From Janthinobacterium agaricidamnosum (GTDB taxonomy: Bacteria > Pseudomonadota > Gammaproteobacteria > Burkholderiales > Burkholderiaceae_D), in NCBI RefSeq assembly GCF_003667705.1, contig NZ_CP033019.1:4774001-4838000 (forward strand): a DNA stretch of 64,000 nucleotides. The letters are read 5' to 3'. Positions 46,851-57,448 of the stretch are shown piece after piece (within the stretch, counting starts at the first letter, position 1; the number at the start of each line of letters is the position of its first letter). The notes below the pieces were generated by a model, which had not been told where the DNA came from, did not search any database, and worked only from the letters and a program-made list of their open reading frames with translations. The position numbers were made by a program, and so were the translations under genes.

Positions 46851-47876
46851 TCAGGCGCGCGGCGGCGCCGTCGACTCGCGCACCACCAGCTCGGGCTTCA
46901 GTCGCACGTCGATCACCGGGGAGTCGGGCGAGGCGATGGTTTGCAGGATCAGCCGGGCCGCTTCCGTGCCGATGCCGTGGTGGCGGATGCGGATGGTGCT
47001 CAAAGGCGGACGGATCATATCCATATAGGGCATGTCGTTGTGGCCCACCACGGAAATATCTTCGGGACAGCTCAAGCCCAGTTCGCGGATGGCGTCGTAG
47101 CAGCCGAGGGCCACCAGGTCGCTGCCCGTCACCACGGCCGTCGTTTGCGGCGACTGGCGCAGCAGTTCCAGCAGGGCCGCCTTGCCGCATTCGCGCGAAT
47201 AGCCGCTGCTTTCAAAGACGAACGCTTGCGAGGGGTCGAGTTCGCTGGCCTGAATGGCGGCCAGGAAACCGAGACGGCGCACGTGGCCCGTGGACAGGTT
47301 TTCCGGGCCGGCAATGTGCGCGATATGGCGGTGACCGAGCGCCAGCAAGTGTTCCACGGCCAGGCGCATGCCGACCACGTCGTCGCTGACGACGCAGGAA
47401 GCGACGCCCGTCTCGTCGCTGCGGTTGACGGTGACGACGGGCACATTCTGGTCGATGCACATCTTGATGACGGGATCGTCGCGCCGTGCGGTAGCCAAAA
47501 TCAGGCCATCGACCTGCTGCCCCAGCAGGCGGTTGATGACGAACAGCTGCTCTTCCTCGTCGGCGCCCACATTGGCGACGATGGCCAGGTAGCCATGCTT
47601 GCGCAAGCCCTCTTCGATGCCCAGCAAAATCGGCGGGAAAACAGCGTTGGTGATGTCGGGCAAGACCACGCCGATGATGCGCGACTTGCGCGTGACGAGG
47701 GTCGAGGCGGCGCGGTTCGGCCGGTAGCCTAGGCGGCCCGCTTCGGCCAGCACGCGCGCGGCCACCTCGGCGCTGACCATTTGCCGCGTTGCCGGGTTCA
47801 TCACGCGCGACACGGTGGAAAAGTGCACGCCGCTGGCCCGCGCAACGTCGCTTAAGGTGGGGTTCTTGTTTGTCAT
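46851..47876 (-). CDS. LacI-family transcriptional regulator
   Basis: The protein has 341 residues from ATG 47876 (GGGAAG site). The N-terminal LacI helix-turn-helix is TLSDVARASGVHFSTVSRVM, with hinge helix AEAGRLGYRPNRAAS; the rest is the periplasmic-binding-like sensor domain (IIGVVLPDITNAVFPPILLG). Its ligand is unknown, perhaps a sugar or organic acid. It is divergent from malic enzyme with two LacI-type operators between them, so autoregulation and control of malic enzyme are likely. Confidence 0.93.
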   Translation of the reverse strand: MTNKNPTLSDVARASGVHFSTVSRVMNPATRQMVSAEVAARVLAEAGRLGYRPNRAASTLVTRKSRIIGVVLPDITNAVFPPILLGIEEGLRKHGYLAIVANVGADEEEQLFVINRLLGQQVDGLILATARRDDPVIKMCIDQNVPVVTVNRSDETGVASCVVSDDVVGMRLAVEHLLALGHRHIAHIAGPENLSTGHVRRLGFLAAIQASELDPSQAFVFESSGYSRECGKAALLELLRQSPQTTAVVTGSDLVALGCYDAIRELGLSCPEDISVVGHNDMPYMDMIRPPLSTIRIRHHGIGTEAARLILQTIASPDSPVIDVRLKPELVVRESTAPPRA

Positions 47877-47938
47877 GGGCTTCCCGGATCGCAATACTGT
47901 GATTTTATCGTAAAAATTCCCCATTTCGTCAAAAACCG

Positions 47939-47952
47939 AGCAAACGCTTGCA
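47939..47952. promoter_or_regulatory. LacI-type operator 1
   Basis: AGCAAACGCTTGCA is near-palindromic around a central CG, as in LacI-family operators. It lies 63 bases upstream of the lacI-type ATG and shares its core GCAAACGCTTGC with operator 2. Confidence 0.72.
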
Positions 47953-48016
47953 TTGAAATAAAGCCGTTGCCCAAAGCGGTTTTGGTACGCTTAAGTACAT
48001 TCCAGCCTTGACAGCG

Positions 48017-48030
48017 TGCAAACGCTTGCA
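48017..48030. promoter_or_regulatory. LacI-type operator 2
   Basis: TGCAAACGCTTGCA is palindromic except for the two positions flanking the central CG. Centre to centre it is 78 bases from operator 1. It lies 53 bases upstream of the likely malic enzyme ATG. Confidence 0.75.
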
Positions 48031-48082
48031 TACCATGGCTCGGACTTACCACTCGGGCCTGGTTGCCCCTCCCAGAATTCCT

Positions 48083-49339
<1,257 letters not shown>

Positions 49340-49344
49340 TGCGC

Positions 49345-49366
49345 AAGGCAAGACCCGCCTTGCCTT
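49345..49366 (+). terminator. Short hairpin after malic enzyme
   Basis: AAGGCAAG and CTTGCCTT form a perfect 8-bp stem with a 6-base loop, five bases after the stop codon. No T-run follows. It is followed by a TTGACA-like sequence and a second hairpin. Confidence 0.5.
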
Positions 49367-49397
49367 GACAAAATTACAGCAAGTTACCATTGCTTAC

Positions 49398-49430
49398 AAA
49401 AAAACCATGGTTCAAAACCATGGTTTTTTC
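49398..49430 (+). terminator. Intrinsic terminator after malic enzyme
   Basis: AAAAAACCATGGTT (49399-49412) pairs fully with AACCATGGTTTTTT (49416-49429) around a 3-base loop, giving an A/T-flanked stem and a T-tract. It can work on both strands. Confidence 0.8.
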
Positions 49431-49575
49431 GTTTATACCCTTGGGCTTGGCGAATTGATTTCAAAAAAGCAATTTTTACGTCGGCGTTTTTGCATGAACC
49501 TTCGATTACAATGACGCCTACTTTATGTTGCTACAGTTGCCATAATGGCGACGACGTGCGTTACCAAGGATATTC

Positions 49576-50787
49576 ATGCTCGGCTTGACCTCTGTTTGTG
49601 TTTTTCTCTTTTCGGCATTGGCGTTGCCTGTCACCAGCGGATATTCCCTTGGCGCGCTGGTTCTTCTGCTGGCCAGCAGCTGGTTGCTATGGAAACGTCC
49701 CCGCCTGAACCTGCAACGCCAGGATTATCTAATGCTGGGCACGCTGTTGCTGTATTTCTGTATTTTCACGGCCAACATGCTGTACCACGCAGATCCTGCC
49801 CGCGAACTCGACATTCCATTGCGGGCACTGCTGGCCATACCCGTCCTGTTGTTGCTCATTGCGTATCCGCCACGGCCGGAGGCTTGGTGGGCAGGCTTAG
49901 CCGTCGGCGCCATTGCTGGCACAGCATTGGCGATGTGGCAATTTTTTATTCAGGATATGCCGCGCCCTCTCGCAGCAACCAGTAACGCGATTCACTATGG
50001 CAATATCAGCATCTTGCTGGGTATGTTGGCCATGTGCGGGCTCGACTGGGCCAGCATGCAAGCTCACCGCTGGTTATGGAGAGCCGTCATGCTATTGGGC
50101 TGCTTGGCAGGCATCGTCGGCTCCATCATCAGCGGCAGTCGCGGCGGCTGGATCGCCTTGCCCGTCTGCCTGATTTTCTTCGTCGTACATCACAGCAAAA
50201 AGCATGGCAAACGCTATCTGATGATGGGACTGTTGGCCCTGGCGGGCCTGTCCATCGTGGCCTACGTTTTGCCCCACTCGACGGTAAAAGAGCGCATTAC
50301 TCTTGGCATTTCCAACATTCACACATTTGAGGACCGCGGGGAAGTTGATACCTCCATCGGGCAACGTCTCGAAATGTGGCGCACCGCGATCGATATGTCC
50401 CAGCAACGCCCCTGGACAGGCTTGGGTCGCAACGGTTACATGGAACAAAAATCGATGTTGGTGGCGGAAGGTAAGGCAAACATTTCCATACGCAGGCATA
50501 CCAATGCCCATAACGACTACCTCGATACGATGGTCAAACGCGGCATTATCGGTGTCTTGGCCTTGTTGGCGCTCTTCCTTGTACCGTTGGCACTGTTTGC
50601 ACGCTCCCTGCGCCAGAGTTCCCCCGCTGCCCAGCCCTATGCACTGGCCGGCGTGGTGCTATGCACTTGCTACCTGATTTTTGGCCTTACGACGAGCTCG
50701 CTCACCCTGAATATCGGCATCATCATGCTGGTCTTCCCGATGGTGATATTGTGGGCCCTGTTGCGCCAGCAAGAGCGCACCGCTTGA
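49576..50787 (+). CDS. O-antigen ligase (WaaL)-like membrane protein
   Basis: The protein has 403 residues with about ten to twelve hydrophobic segments and one large periplasmic loop (about residues 225-320) carrying the Wzy_C-type pattern LEMWRTAIDMSQQRPWTGLG, followed by a HNDYLD motif. Proteins of this plan join O-antigen to the lipid A core at the periplasmic face or polymerise it. Base composition is lower in GC than the neighbours, as in many surface-polysaccharide genes. AAGGATATTC precedes the ATG; msbA follows. Confidence 0.85.
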   Translation: MLGLTSVCVFLFSALALPVTSGYSLGALVLLLASSWLLWKRPRLNLQRQDYLMLGTLLLYFCIFTANMLYHADPARELDIPLRALLAIPVLLLLIAYPPRPEAWWAGLAVGAIAGTALAMWQFFIQDMPRPLAATSNAIHYGNISILLGMLAMCGLDWASMQAHRWLWRAVMLLGCLAGIVGSIISGSRGGWIALPVCLIFFVVHHSKKHGKRYLMMGLLALAGLSIVAYVLPHSTVKERITLGISNIHTFEDRGEVDTSIGQRLEMWRTAIDMSQQRPWTGLGRNGYMEQKSMLVAEGKANISIRRHTNAHNDYLDTMVKRGIIGVLALLALFLVPLALFARSLRQSSPAAQPYALAGVVLCTCYLIFGLTTSSLTLNIGIIMLVFPMVILWALLRQQERTA

Positions 50788-50838
50788 GCTCGTTTTTCGC
50801 CTGACCGTTTTTGCTGTCCCCTGCAAGGAATCATACCG

Positions 50839-52572
50839 ATGCTCACGCCCGACCTGAAGCGCCTTACCGCGCTGCACGCGCCCTATAAGAAACACCTGGC
50901 CCTGGCCCTGCTGGCGATGGTCGTCACGGCGGGCACGGAACCGCTGCTGCCGTATGCGCTCAAGCTGCTGCTCGACAATGGTTTTGGCGGCAAAGTGCGT
51001 TTTTCCTTCTGGCTGGTGCCGCTGATCGTCATCGGCATCTTTGCCATCCGCGGCGCGTCGACGTTTGCCAGCAGCTACCTGATGAGCTATGTCTCCACGC
51101 GCATCCTCAACGAATTGCGGCGCCGGATGTTTGCCAGCATGCTGAACTTGCCCATCGACTTCTACAACACGCACACGGTGGGCAAGGTCATCAACTCCAT
51201 CATGTTCGAGGTGCAGCAGATCATCGAGATGGTGACCAAGGTGTTTACCTCGATCGTGCGCTCCTCGCTGACCGTGCTGGGCTTGCTGGCATGGCTGCTG
51301 TACCTGAACTGGGCACTGACCCTGGTGACCCTGGTGCTGCTGCCCGTGCTGACCATCGTCGTGCGCACCACGGGCAAGCGCCTGAAAAAACTCAACCGCG
51401 ACTCGCTGGCCGTCAATGCCGAGCTGACCCAGGTCATCGAAGAAACCACGCGCGCGCAGCAAGTGATCAAGATCTTCGGCGGCCAGGCCTACGAGAAAGC
51501 GCGCTTCGAAGAGCGCGCCGAACAATTGCGCCGCTACAGCATGCGCATGACCACGACCTTTTCCGCCACCGTGCCCATCACGCAGGTGATCACGGCCGCC
51601 GCCGTGGCCCTGGTCATCGTGATGGCCCTGTTCCAGTCGGAGCAGGGGCAGATCACGGTCGGCGGCTTTGTATCCTTCATCACGGCCATGCTGATGCTGC
51701 TGACGCCGTTGAAGCAACTGGCCGAAGTCAACGGTCCCCTGCAACGTGGCATGGCCGCCGCCGAAGAAGTCTTTTTGCTGATCGACAAGACGCCGGAACG
51801 CACGGGCGGCAAGGCTCTGGCCGGCCGCAGCAAAGGCCGCATCGAGTTCAAGGACGTGAGCTTTGCCTACCCCGGACATCCGGAACCGGCCCTGCGACAC
51901 ATCGACCTGAACATCGCGCCGGGACAAACGGTCGCCTTTGTCGGCATGTCCGGCGGCGGCAAATCGACCCTGGTCAGCCTGCTGCCCGGCTTTTACTCGG
52001 TCAGCAGCGGTGAAATCTTGCTCGATGGACAGAATATCGATGCCGTCGCCTTGACCAGCCTGCGCAGCCAGATCGCCATGGTCAGCCAGCAGGTGGTGCT
52101 GTTCGACGATACCCTGGCCGCCAATATCGCGTATGGCGATGCGGCCCCGGACCGGCAGCGCATTGAGGCGGCCGCCGCGGCAGCCTTCCTGTCGGACGTC
52201 ATCGACGGCTTGCCCGACGGCCTGGAAACGCGCCTGGGCGACAATGGCTCGCGCCTTTCCGGCGGCCAGCGCCAGCGCGTGGCCATTGCCCGCGCGATCT
52301 ACAAGGATGCGCCCATCCTGATTCTCGATGAAGCCACCTCGGCACTGGATACGGAGGCGGAACGGGCCGTGCAAGCGGCACTGGAACACCTGATGCAAGG
52401 AAAAACCACCTTAGTTATTGCTCATCGCCTATCAACAATTGAACGGGCGGACCGTATCGTGGTATTGTCACATGGGAAAATAATGGAAACCGGCAGTCAC
52501 CAGCAATTATTGGACGCCAACGGCGCCTATGCCAATCTGCACCGCCTGCAATTTTCCCAGCAAGTGGCATGA
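50839..52572 (+). CDS. msbA: Lipid A export ABC transporter MsbA
   Basis: The half-transporter has 577 residues: six membrane segments in the first 310 and an ATPase domain (Walker A GMSGGGKSTL, signature LSGGQRQRVAIARA, Walker B ILILDEATSALD, and His-loop VIAHRLSTIERAD). It flips lipid A core across the inner membrane as a homodimer. E. coli MsbA has 582 residues. It sits between the O-antigen ligase-like gene and a heptosyltransferase-like gene, which supports LPS function. Confidence 0.93.
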   Translation: MLTPDLKRLTALHAPYKKHLALALLAMVVTAGTEPLLPYALKLLLDNGFGGKVRFSFWLVPLIVIGIFAIRGASTFASSYLMSYVSTRILNELRRRMFASMLNLPIDFYNTHTVGKVINSIMFEVQQIIEMVTKVFTSIVRSSLTVLGLLAWLLYLNWALTLVTLVLLPVLTIVVRTTGKRLKKLNRDSLAVNAELTQVIEETTRAQQVIKIFGGQAYEKARFEERAEQLRRYSMRMTTTFSATVPITQVITAAAVALVIVMALFQSEQGQITVGGFVSFITAMLMLLTPLKQLAEVNGPLQRGMAAAEEVFLLIDKTPERTGGKALAGRSKGRIEFKDVSFAYPGHPEPALRHIDLNIAPGQTVAFVGMSGGGKSTLVSLLPGFYSVSSGEILLDGQNIDAVALTSLRSQIAMVSQQVVLFDDTLAANIAYGDAAPDRQRIEAAAAAAFLSDVIDGLPDGLETRLGDNGSRLSGGQRQRVAIARAIYKDAPILILDEATSALDTEAERAVQAALEHLMQGKTTLVIAHRLSTIERADRIVVLSHGKIMETGSHQQLLDANGAYANLHRLQFSQQVA

Positions 52573-52630
52573 CACCATCCCACCCAGTGGTATGACACCA
52601 TCGAATGAATACCTGAAATCGTACTGATAC

Positions 52631-53731
52631 ATGACGCCCTTGATTCCCGCCGAACTGCTACAAAAGTCGGACAAAATTCTGTTCATCGCCCATCTGGCGC
52701 TGGGAGACTTCACCTACCTGCAAAACGGCTTCCGCGCCTTTGCCGCGGCCTACCCGCATATCCAGATCCACCTGTGGGTCGATGAAGTCCGACGCACGTC
52801 CGACGCCAAACAATGGGAAAGCTTGCGCACCTATTCGCTGTATGACTGGGTGGAACAGTCGGGCCTGTTTTCCAAGGTGTACCGCAAGACTTACAGCCCC
52901 GCGCTGTACGAAGAGTCGCTGCGCGAAGCCAAGGCGGAGCACTATCCTGTCGTCGTGTCTCTGGCCCACGTACGGCCACAGCAATATGCGGACCTCGCCC
53001 GGGCCATCAGCCCGCACGGGCTGGTGATCGGCACGCGCAAGCCGTTCAGCCCATTGCGCCCCTGGCATTACCTGGCCTACCGCAAGATCGATGCCGTGCT
53101 GGCCTCGTATGCGGGACAGGATGCCGGCGAACACCATATCAGCAGCGTGTATGCGGACTGGTTCCATCAATTGACGGGACTCGACATTCCCGTGGCCGAA
53201 CGCTATCCCTTCGTGCACATTCCCGAGCACGCATTGCAGCAGGCGCAAGAGCAGCTGGCCGCCTGGGGCTTTGCCCCGCGCCAGGGTCCGCTGGTGCTAT
53301 TGAACCCGTTTGCCAAGTCGCACAAGCGCGGCTGGCCCCTGGAGCGCATTGCCGAGCTGATCACGCGCATGCAAGCGATGCCGAAATGGCAGCATGCCTG
53401 CTTCCTGATCAATGCCATGCCGCAGGAACTGGCCAAGGTGGATGCCGTCGTGCAGGCGCACAACTTGCCGCGCACGCAGGCCTTCAGTGCCGTCGACAAC
53501 TTTTTCCAACTGCCGGCCATGCTGGCGCAATGCGACTTGATTATTTCGGTGGAAACATCGATCATGCATCTGGCAAACGCCGTGCATGTGCCCGTGGTGG
53601 CATTGATGCGCAAGAAGAATCCTGAATGGGCCCCCTTCGACAGCGCCAACAGCACCGTCATCACGGTGGCGCGGCGCAGCGACTGGGTCAAGGCGATTTC
53701 AAGCGATCAGGTATTGAAGGCGATCGCCTAG
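52631..53731 (+). CDS. Family 9 glycosyltransferase (LPS heptosyltransferase-like)
   Basis: The protein has 366 residues and begins with the GT9 pattern LFIAHLALGDFTYLQNGFRA; the C-terminal half has LLNPFAKSHKRGWPLERIAE, and a donor-binding site in QCDLIISVETSIMHLANAVH (VSVET/S and H), like WaaC/WaaF. It transfers a sugar, probably heptose, to the LPS core at the cytoplasmic face of the inner membrane. It lies 58 bases after msbA. Confidence 0.88.
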   Translation: MTPLIPAELLQKSDKILFIAHLALGDFTYLQNGFRAFAAAYPHIQIHLWVDEVRRTSDAKQWESLRTYSLYDWVEQSGLFSKVYRKTYSPALYEESLREAKAEHYPVVVSLAHVRPQQYADLARAISPHGLVIGTRKPFSPLRPWHYLAYRKIDAVLASYAGQDAGEHHISSVYADWFHQLTGLDIPVAERYPFVHIPEHALQQAQEQLAAWGFAPRQGPLVLLNPFAKSHKRGWPLERIAELITRMQAMPKWQHACFLINAMPQELAKVDAVVQAHNLPRTQAFSAVDNFFQLPAMLAQCDLIISVETSIMHLANAVHVPVVALMRKKNPEWAPFDSANSTVITVARRSDWVKAISSDQVLKAIA

Positions 53732-53746
53732 AGAACTCTTCCTCGG

Positions 53747-54358
53747 CTAGCCGGTGCCCAGCATGCTGATGCGCACCAGGTCGGCCACATTATCGACGCC
53801 CAGCTTGTCCATCAGGCGCGCCTTGTGCACTTCCACCGTGCGTACGGAAATACCGAGCGCCGGGGCGATATCGCGGTTGTGCTGGCCCGTCACCACCAAC
53901 TGCATCACTTCGCGCTCGCGCGGCGTCAAGGCGCGCAGCAAGGCGAGCCCATCCACCTGGCGCTGCAACTGGCCGCGCGCCTGCGCCTCGCGTGAAAATG
54001 CTTCATCGATGGCGGCCAGCAGCTTGTCGTGGTCAAATGGTTTTTCCAGGAAATCGCTGGCCTGCGCCTTGAATGCCTGGCGTGCCAGGGCCACGTCGCC
54101 GTGCCCCGTGATGATGATGATGGGCAGCATGCATTTGAGCTCCAGCAGGCGGCGCTGCAGGCTCAGGCCATCCATGCCCGACATGCGGATATCGATCAGC
54201 AGACAACCGGCCCACTCGGGCCGCCAGCTGTGCAGGAAATCCTCGCCGCAGGAAAACAGCGCCGTGCGGTAGCCGCGTATGCCCAACAGCAAACCCAGCG
54301 CATCGCGCACGGCGGGATCGTCGTCCACGATAAACACCGTCAAATTACTTGTCACCAT
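53747..54358 (-). CDS. FixJ-family response regulator
   Basis: The regulator has 203 residues from ATG 54358, inside the 3' end of the kinase gene. Receiver domain: DDD (12-14), phospho-acceptor Asp56 (CLLIDIRMS), Lys in FLEKPFD. The C-terminal LuxR-type helix-turn-helix is LTPREREVMQLVVTGQHNRD followed by IAPALGISVRTVEVHKARLM. Overlap with the kinase by 14 bases shows that they form one system. Confidence 0.93.
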   Translation of the reverse strand: MVTSNLTVFIVDDDPAVRDALGLLLGIRGYRTALFSCGEDFLHSWRPEWAGCLLIDIRMSGMDGLSLQRRLLELKCMLPIIIITGHGDVALARQAFKAQASDFLEKPFDHDKLLAAIDEAFSREAQARGQLQRQVDGLALLRALTPREREVMQLVVTGQHNRDIAPALGISVRTVEVHKARLMDKLGVDNVADLVRISMLGTG

Positions 54359-55940
54359 ACTCTCCCCTGGCGGCTGCACTGGCGTGCGCCAGAGGCAGGA
54401 TAAAACGAAACATACCATGCTTGCCCACTTCAGCCCATAGCTGGCCGCCATGGGCTTCGACGATGCTGCGGCTGAGTACCAGCCCCAGCCCCAGGCCGCT
54501 GGCCTTGGTCGAGACGAACGGTTCGAACAGGCGCGCGGCCAGGCTGTTGGAAATGCCGGGCCCGCTGTCTTCCACGGACAGGCGCAGCCGCCCGCCCTCG
54601 AGCGGCTCGGCCGACACCGTGATGCGGCGCTGGCCGCGCGGCTGGGCCATCACCGCATCCTGTGCATTGGCCAGCAAGTTACGCAATACCAGTTCGATTT
54701 GCAGGCGGTCCGCATTGACGGCCAGCGGCGACGGCGGCGCCAGTGCCAGCTCGATGCCATGCTCATGGAACAGCGGCGCGAACTGGCGCGCCAGGCCCTC
54801 GATCAAGGCGCTCGCCTGCACCGCCTCGAGCTGCATCGCGCCGGTACGGAAAAAGTCGCGCAGGCGGCGCACCACGTCCGCGGCGCGTCCCGATTCAACG
54901 ATCATGTGCCCGATGGCGCCCTGCAGCAAGGCGCCGTTCTCGCCCCGTTCCAGCAGGTATTCGCACGCCTTGCCATAGGTCGACAAGGCCGTCAGCGGCT
55001 GGTTCAGCTCGTGCGCCAGGGCGGCCGCCATTTCGCCGGCCGCCGCCAGGCGCATCGTGTGCTTCAGTTCGTCGGCCACCTGCCGCATTTCATCGACGAC
55101 GATGCCGATAAAAAAGCCCACCAGCGCCAGCACGGCGTCGAGCAGTTGCAATTCATAAAACTGGATATCGACGGCATGCGTCCATTTCACCAGGGTGATG
55201 ATGCATAGCTGCAATACAAACACGGCCAGCACGGCGCCATGCAAGCCCTGGCGCGAGGCGGCCCAGATGACGGGAAGAAACAAAAAATAGAAATGCTTGT
55301 ATTCGGAACGCACGATGGAACCGAAGACGCTCCACAGCACGAAGCAGGCCAGGGCCAGGTACGCCAGGGTTTCCCAGCGCCAGACGGCGGCATGCAGGCG
55401 CTCACGCCCCCGTTCGCTGAACAGCACCCAGATCAGCGGCATCGACACCAGCATGCCGACCGTGTCGCCGATGCCGAAACGCCAGACGGCCGTGCCCCAT
55501 TCGGCGGACGGTATGCGCCCCGTGAGCGACAGCAATGAAATATAGCCGATTGCATTGAGCGCGGTGCCAAGCAGCACGATGAGAACCCAGGCGCTCAGGC
55601 GGCGCCGGTTGTCGAAGATGTCGCTGCTGCTGAAACTGCGGCGCAAGACTACGCCGATACCGCCATAGCCGAGCACCAGCCACGCCGAACAGAGCAAGGT
55701 CAGGGGCAGGCCAGCCGGCATGCCGCGCACCAGCACCTCGCCGGCCACCAGGGCGATGAACCATGGCAGCGCCGCCTTGCGGCCGTGGATCAGCCAAAAT
55801 ACCAGACCCAGCGCGGGGTCGGGATTCCACGGGGTGATGTTCAGCCCGTACATCGGGTCAATATACGTGGCCCAGTCAAACAGCAGGTACAGGCCGACAA
55901 AGGCGGGATACGGCAGGTAGCGGGACAGGAAGGGGCGCAT
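54345..55940 (-). CDS. MASE1-type membrane histidine kinase
   Basis: The sensor has 531 residues, with about eight hydrophobic segments in the first 280, the MASE1-like plan (WNPDPALGLVFWLIHGRKAA). Then come the HisKA phospho-acceptor His310 (AAALAHELNQPLTALSTYGK) and HATPase boxes (VLRNLLANAQDAV, DSGPGI, GLGLGLVLSRSIVEAH). Start ATG 55940 is the best of several; MRNSLKN at 55967 is possible. The partner is the FixJ-type regulator. The family senses unknown signals; the system is next to the LPS genes, but transcribed towards them. Confidence 0.88.
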   Translation of the reverse strand: MRPFLSRYLPYPAFVGLYLLFDWATYIDPMYGLNITPWNPDPALGLVFWLIHGRKAALPWFIALVAGEVLVRGMPAGLPLTLLCSAWLVLGYGGIGVVLRRSFSSSDIFDNRRRLSAWVLIVLLGTALNAIGYISLLSLTGRIPSAEWGTAVWRFGIGDTVGMLVSMPLIWVLFSERGRERLHAAVWRWETLAYLALACFVLWSVFGSIVRSEYKHFYFLFLPVIWAASRQGLHGAVLAVFVLQLCIITLVKWTHAVDIQFYELQLLDAVLALVGFFIGIVVDEMRQVADELKHTMRLAAAGEMAAALAHELNQPLTALSTYGKACEYLLERGENGALLQGAIGHMIVESGRAADVVRRLRDFFRTGAMQLEAVQASALIEGLARQFAPLFHEHGIELALAPPSPLAVNADRLQIELVLRNLLANAQDAVMAQPRGQRRITVSAEPLEGGRLRLSVEDSGPGISNSLAARLFEPFVSTKASGLGLGLVLSRSIVEAHGGQLWAEVGKHGMFRFILPLAHASAAARGEYGDK

Positions 55941-56059
55941 AACGGTGTTTTTTAAACTGTTCCGCATTATGCATCGCAAGCGTGCGCCACGCCATGCCAT
56001 CTTGCGTTATAGGCACATGAAATAATTTTCAGGCAATATCGCAAAGCCTGCCAGCGCGG

Positions 56060-57448
56060 TCAGGCTACGGCCAGGGGCAAGCGCACCTCGACCAGCAAAC
56101 CCAGGCCACCGTTACCGCTGTGCAACTGAATCGTGCCGCCATGCTGGCGTACGACGGAAGCGACGATGGACAAGCCCAGGCCGCTGCCTGGCTGCGCCTG
56201 CTGCGGCGCGCGGAAAAAGCGGTCGAACACGCGGTCATACAGTGCCGGCGCGATGCCCGGTCCCTGATCGGCCACATGCAACACGGCCTGGCCCCGCTCC
56301 GCATGCAGCGACACCGTCACGCTGCTGCCGCGCGGACTGTACTTGATGGCGTTTTCCACCAGGTTGTCGATCAGCGACACCAGACTCTCGCGCTGTCCGG
56401 GCACGCTGAGCGAGACGCTGGCTTGCAATTCAAGCTCGATATCGCCTGCCTGGGCCAGGCCGGACAGGGCCGCCAGACGATCTTGCAGCAAGGTATCGAG
56501 CGCCTGCCGCCGCGGCAATTCGCCCGCACCCGCCTGCACTTCACTGCGCGTCAGCTGCAGCAGCTGGCCCACCAGACGCGCGGCCCGGTTGCCGCTGTTC
56601 AAGATACCGTCCAGCAGCTCTTGCTGGCGCGCATCATGTACCTGGCCCTGCAAGGCCTCGACATTGACACGCATGGCCGCCAGCGGCGTGCGCAGCTCAT
56701 GCGTGGCATCGGCGATGAAGCTGCGTTCGCGCGCAGCGCTGGCATCGACCCGCTGCAGCAGCGCATTGATATTGTCAACCAGTGCCGCCAGTTCGCCATG
56801 CGGCGGCTTGAAGGTCAGCGGACGCAAATCCTGCGGCCCGCGCGCCGCCACCTCCTGCGCCAGCTTGCGCCACGGGCGCATGGCAAGGCGGATCGACAGC
56901 CAGGCCGGCACCAGCAGGAACGGCAAGCTGATCAGCAACGGCAGCAGGTAGTAACCGCGTGAATTGATGGTGATGAACAATTGCCAGGCGCCTCCCGCTT
57001 CCAGCACCGTCACGCGCGTGCCGCCCTCGGCCAGGCTGCGGCTGCGCCAGGCCTGGCCCTTGATGTACACGACTTCCATCTGTTCCGGGCCGGCGCTGCG
57101 GATCCCGCTGGGCGCATCGGGCGACTTGTAGACCAGCTTGCCTTCGCGCCAGACCAGGATGCGCGGCGCCAGTTCCGGCACCTGCCCCGTTTCAAACTCC
57201 TCGCGCAGGGCTGCGTCGATGGCGCGCAAGCTTTGTTCCTGGCGCTGCGGCTGCTCGGCCAGGTTATCGGCCACGCTGATAATGGCATGCAGGACGCCGC
57301 GGCTGACAGTGCTCGCTTCATCCGCGCCCTCGACCAGCACATACGCCACGGCCAGGCTCCACACCATGGTCAGCATCAGCATTTGCGCCATCATCAGGCG
57401 GCGTACCAGGGTAGGCTGGCGCAGCATGGCCCAGAAACGCCCCATCAT
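56060..57448 (-). CDS. QseC-like sensor histidine kinase
   Basis: The kinase has 462 residues: membrane segments at about 20-40 and 168-188 enclose a periplasmic region of about 125 residues; then HAMP-like linker, HisKA with His250 (FIADATHELRTPLAAMRVNV) and the HATPase domain (LVENAIKYSP, DQGPGI, GSGLGLSIVASVV). The start overlaps the regulator stop (ATGA). The pair is divergent from mipA. In relatives such systems respond to metals or antimicrobial peptides; that is inference. Confidence 0.93.
   Translation of the reverse strand: MMGRFWAMLRQPTLVRRLMMAQMLMLTMVWSLAVAYVLVEGADEASTVSRGVLHAIISVADNLAEQPQRQEQSLRAIDAALREEFETGQVPELAPRILVWREGKLVYKSPDAPSGIRSAGPEQMEVVYIKGQAWRSRSLAEGGTRVTVLEAGGAWQLFITINSRGYYLLPLLISLPFLLVPAWLSIRLAMRPWRKLAQEVAARGPQDLRPLTFKPPHGELAALVDNINALLQRVDASAARERSFIADATHELRTPLAAMRVNVEALQGQVHDARQQELLDGILNSGNRAARLVGQLLQLTRSEVQAGAGELPRRQALDTLLQDRLAALSGLAQAGDIELELQASVSLSVPGQRESLVSLIDNLVENAIKYSPRGSSVTVSLHAERGQAVLHVADQGPGIAPALYDRVFDRFFRAPQQAQPGSGLGLSIVASVVRQHGGTIQLHSGNGGLGLLVEVRLPLAVA

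Noticed and set aside
48008..48082. Longer malic enzyme start at 48008
   Set aside because: It would run through operator 2 and adds residues not typical of the family; the 48083 start gives the usual N-terminus.
49399..49429. CCATGG hairpin as a recombination or attachment site
   Set aside because: A/T-flanked perfect stem with a T-tract just after a gene end fits a terminator better.
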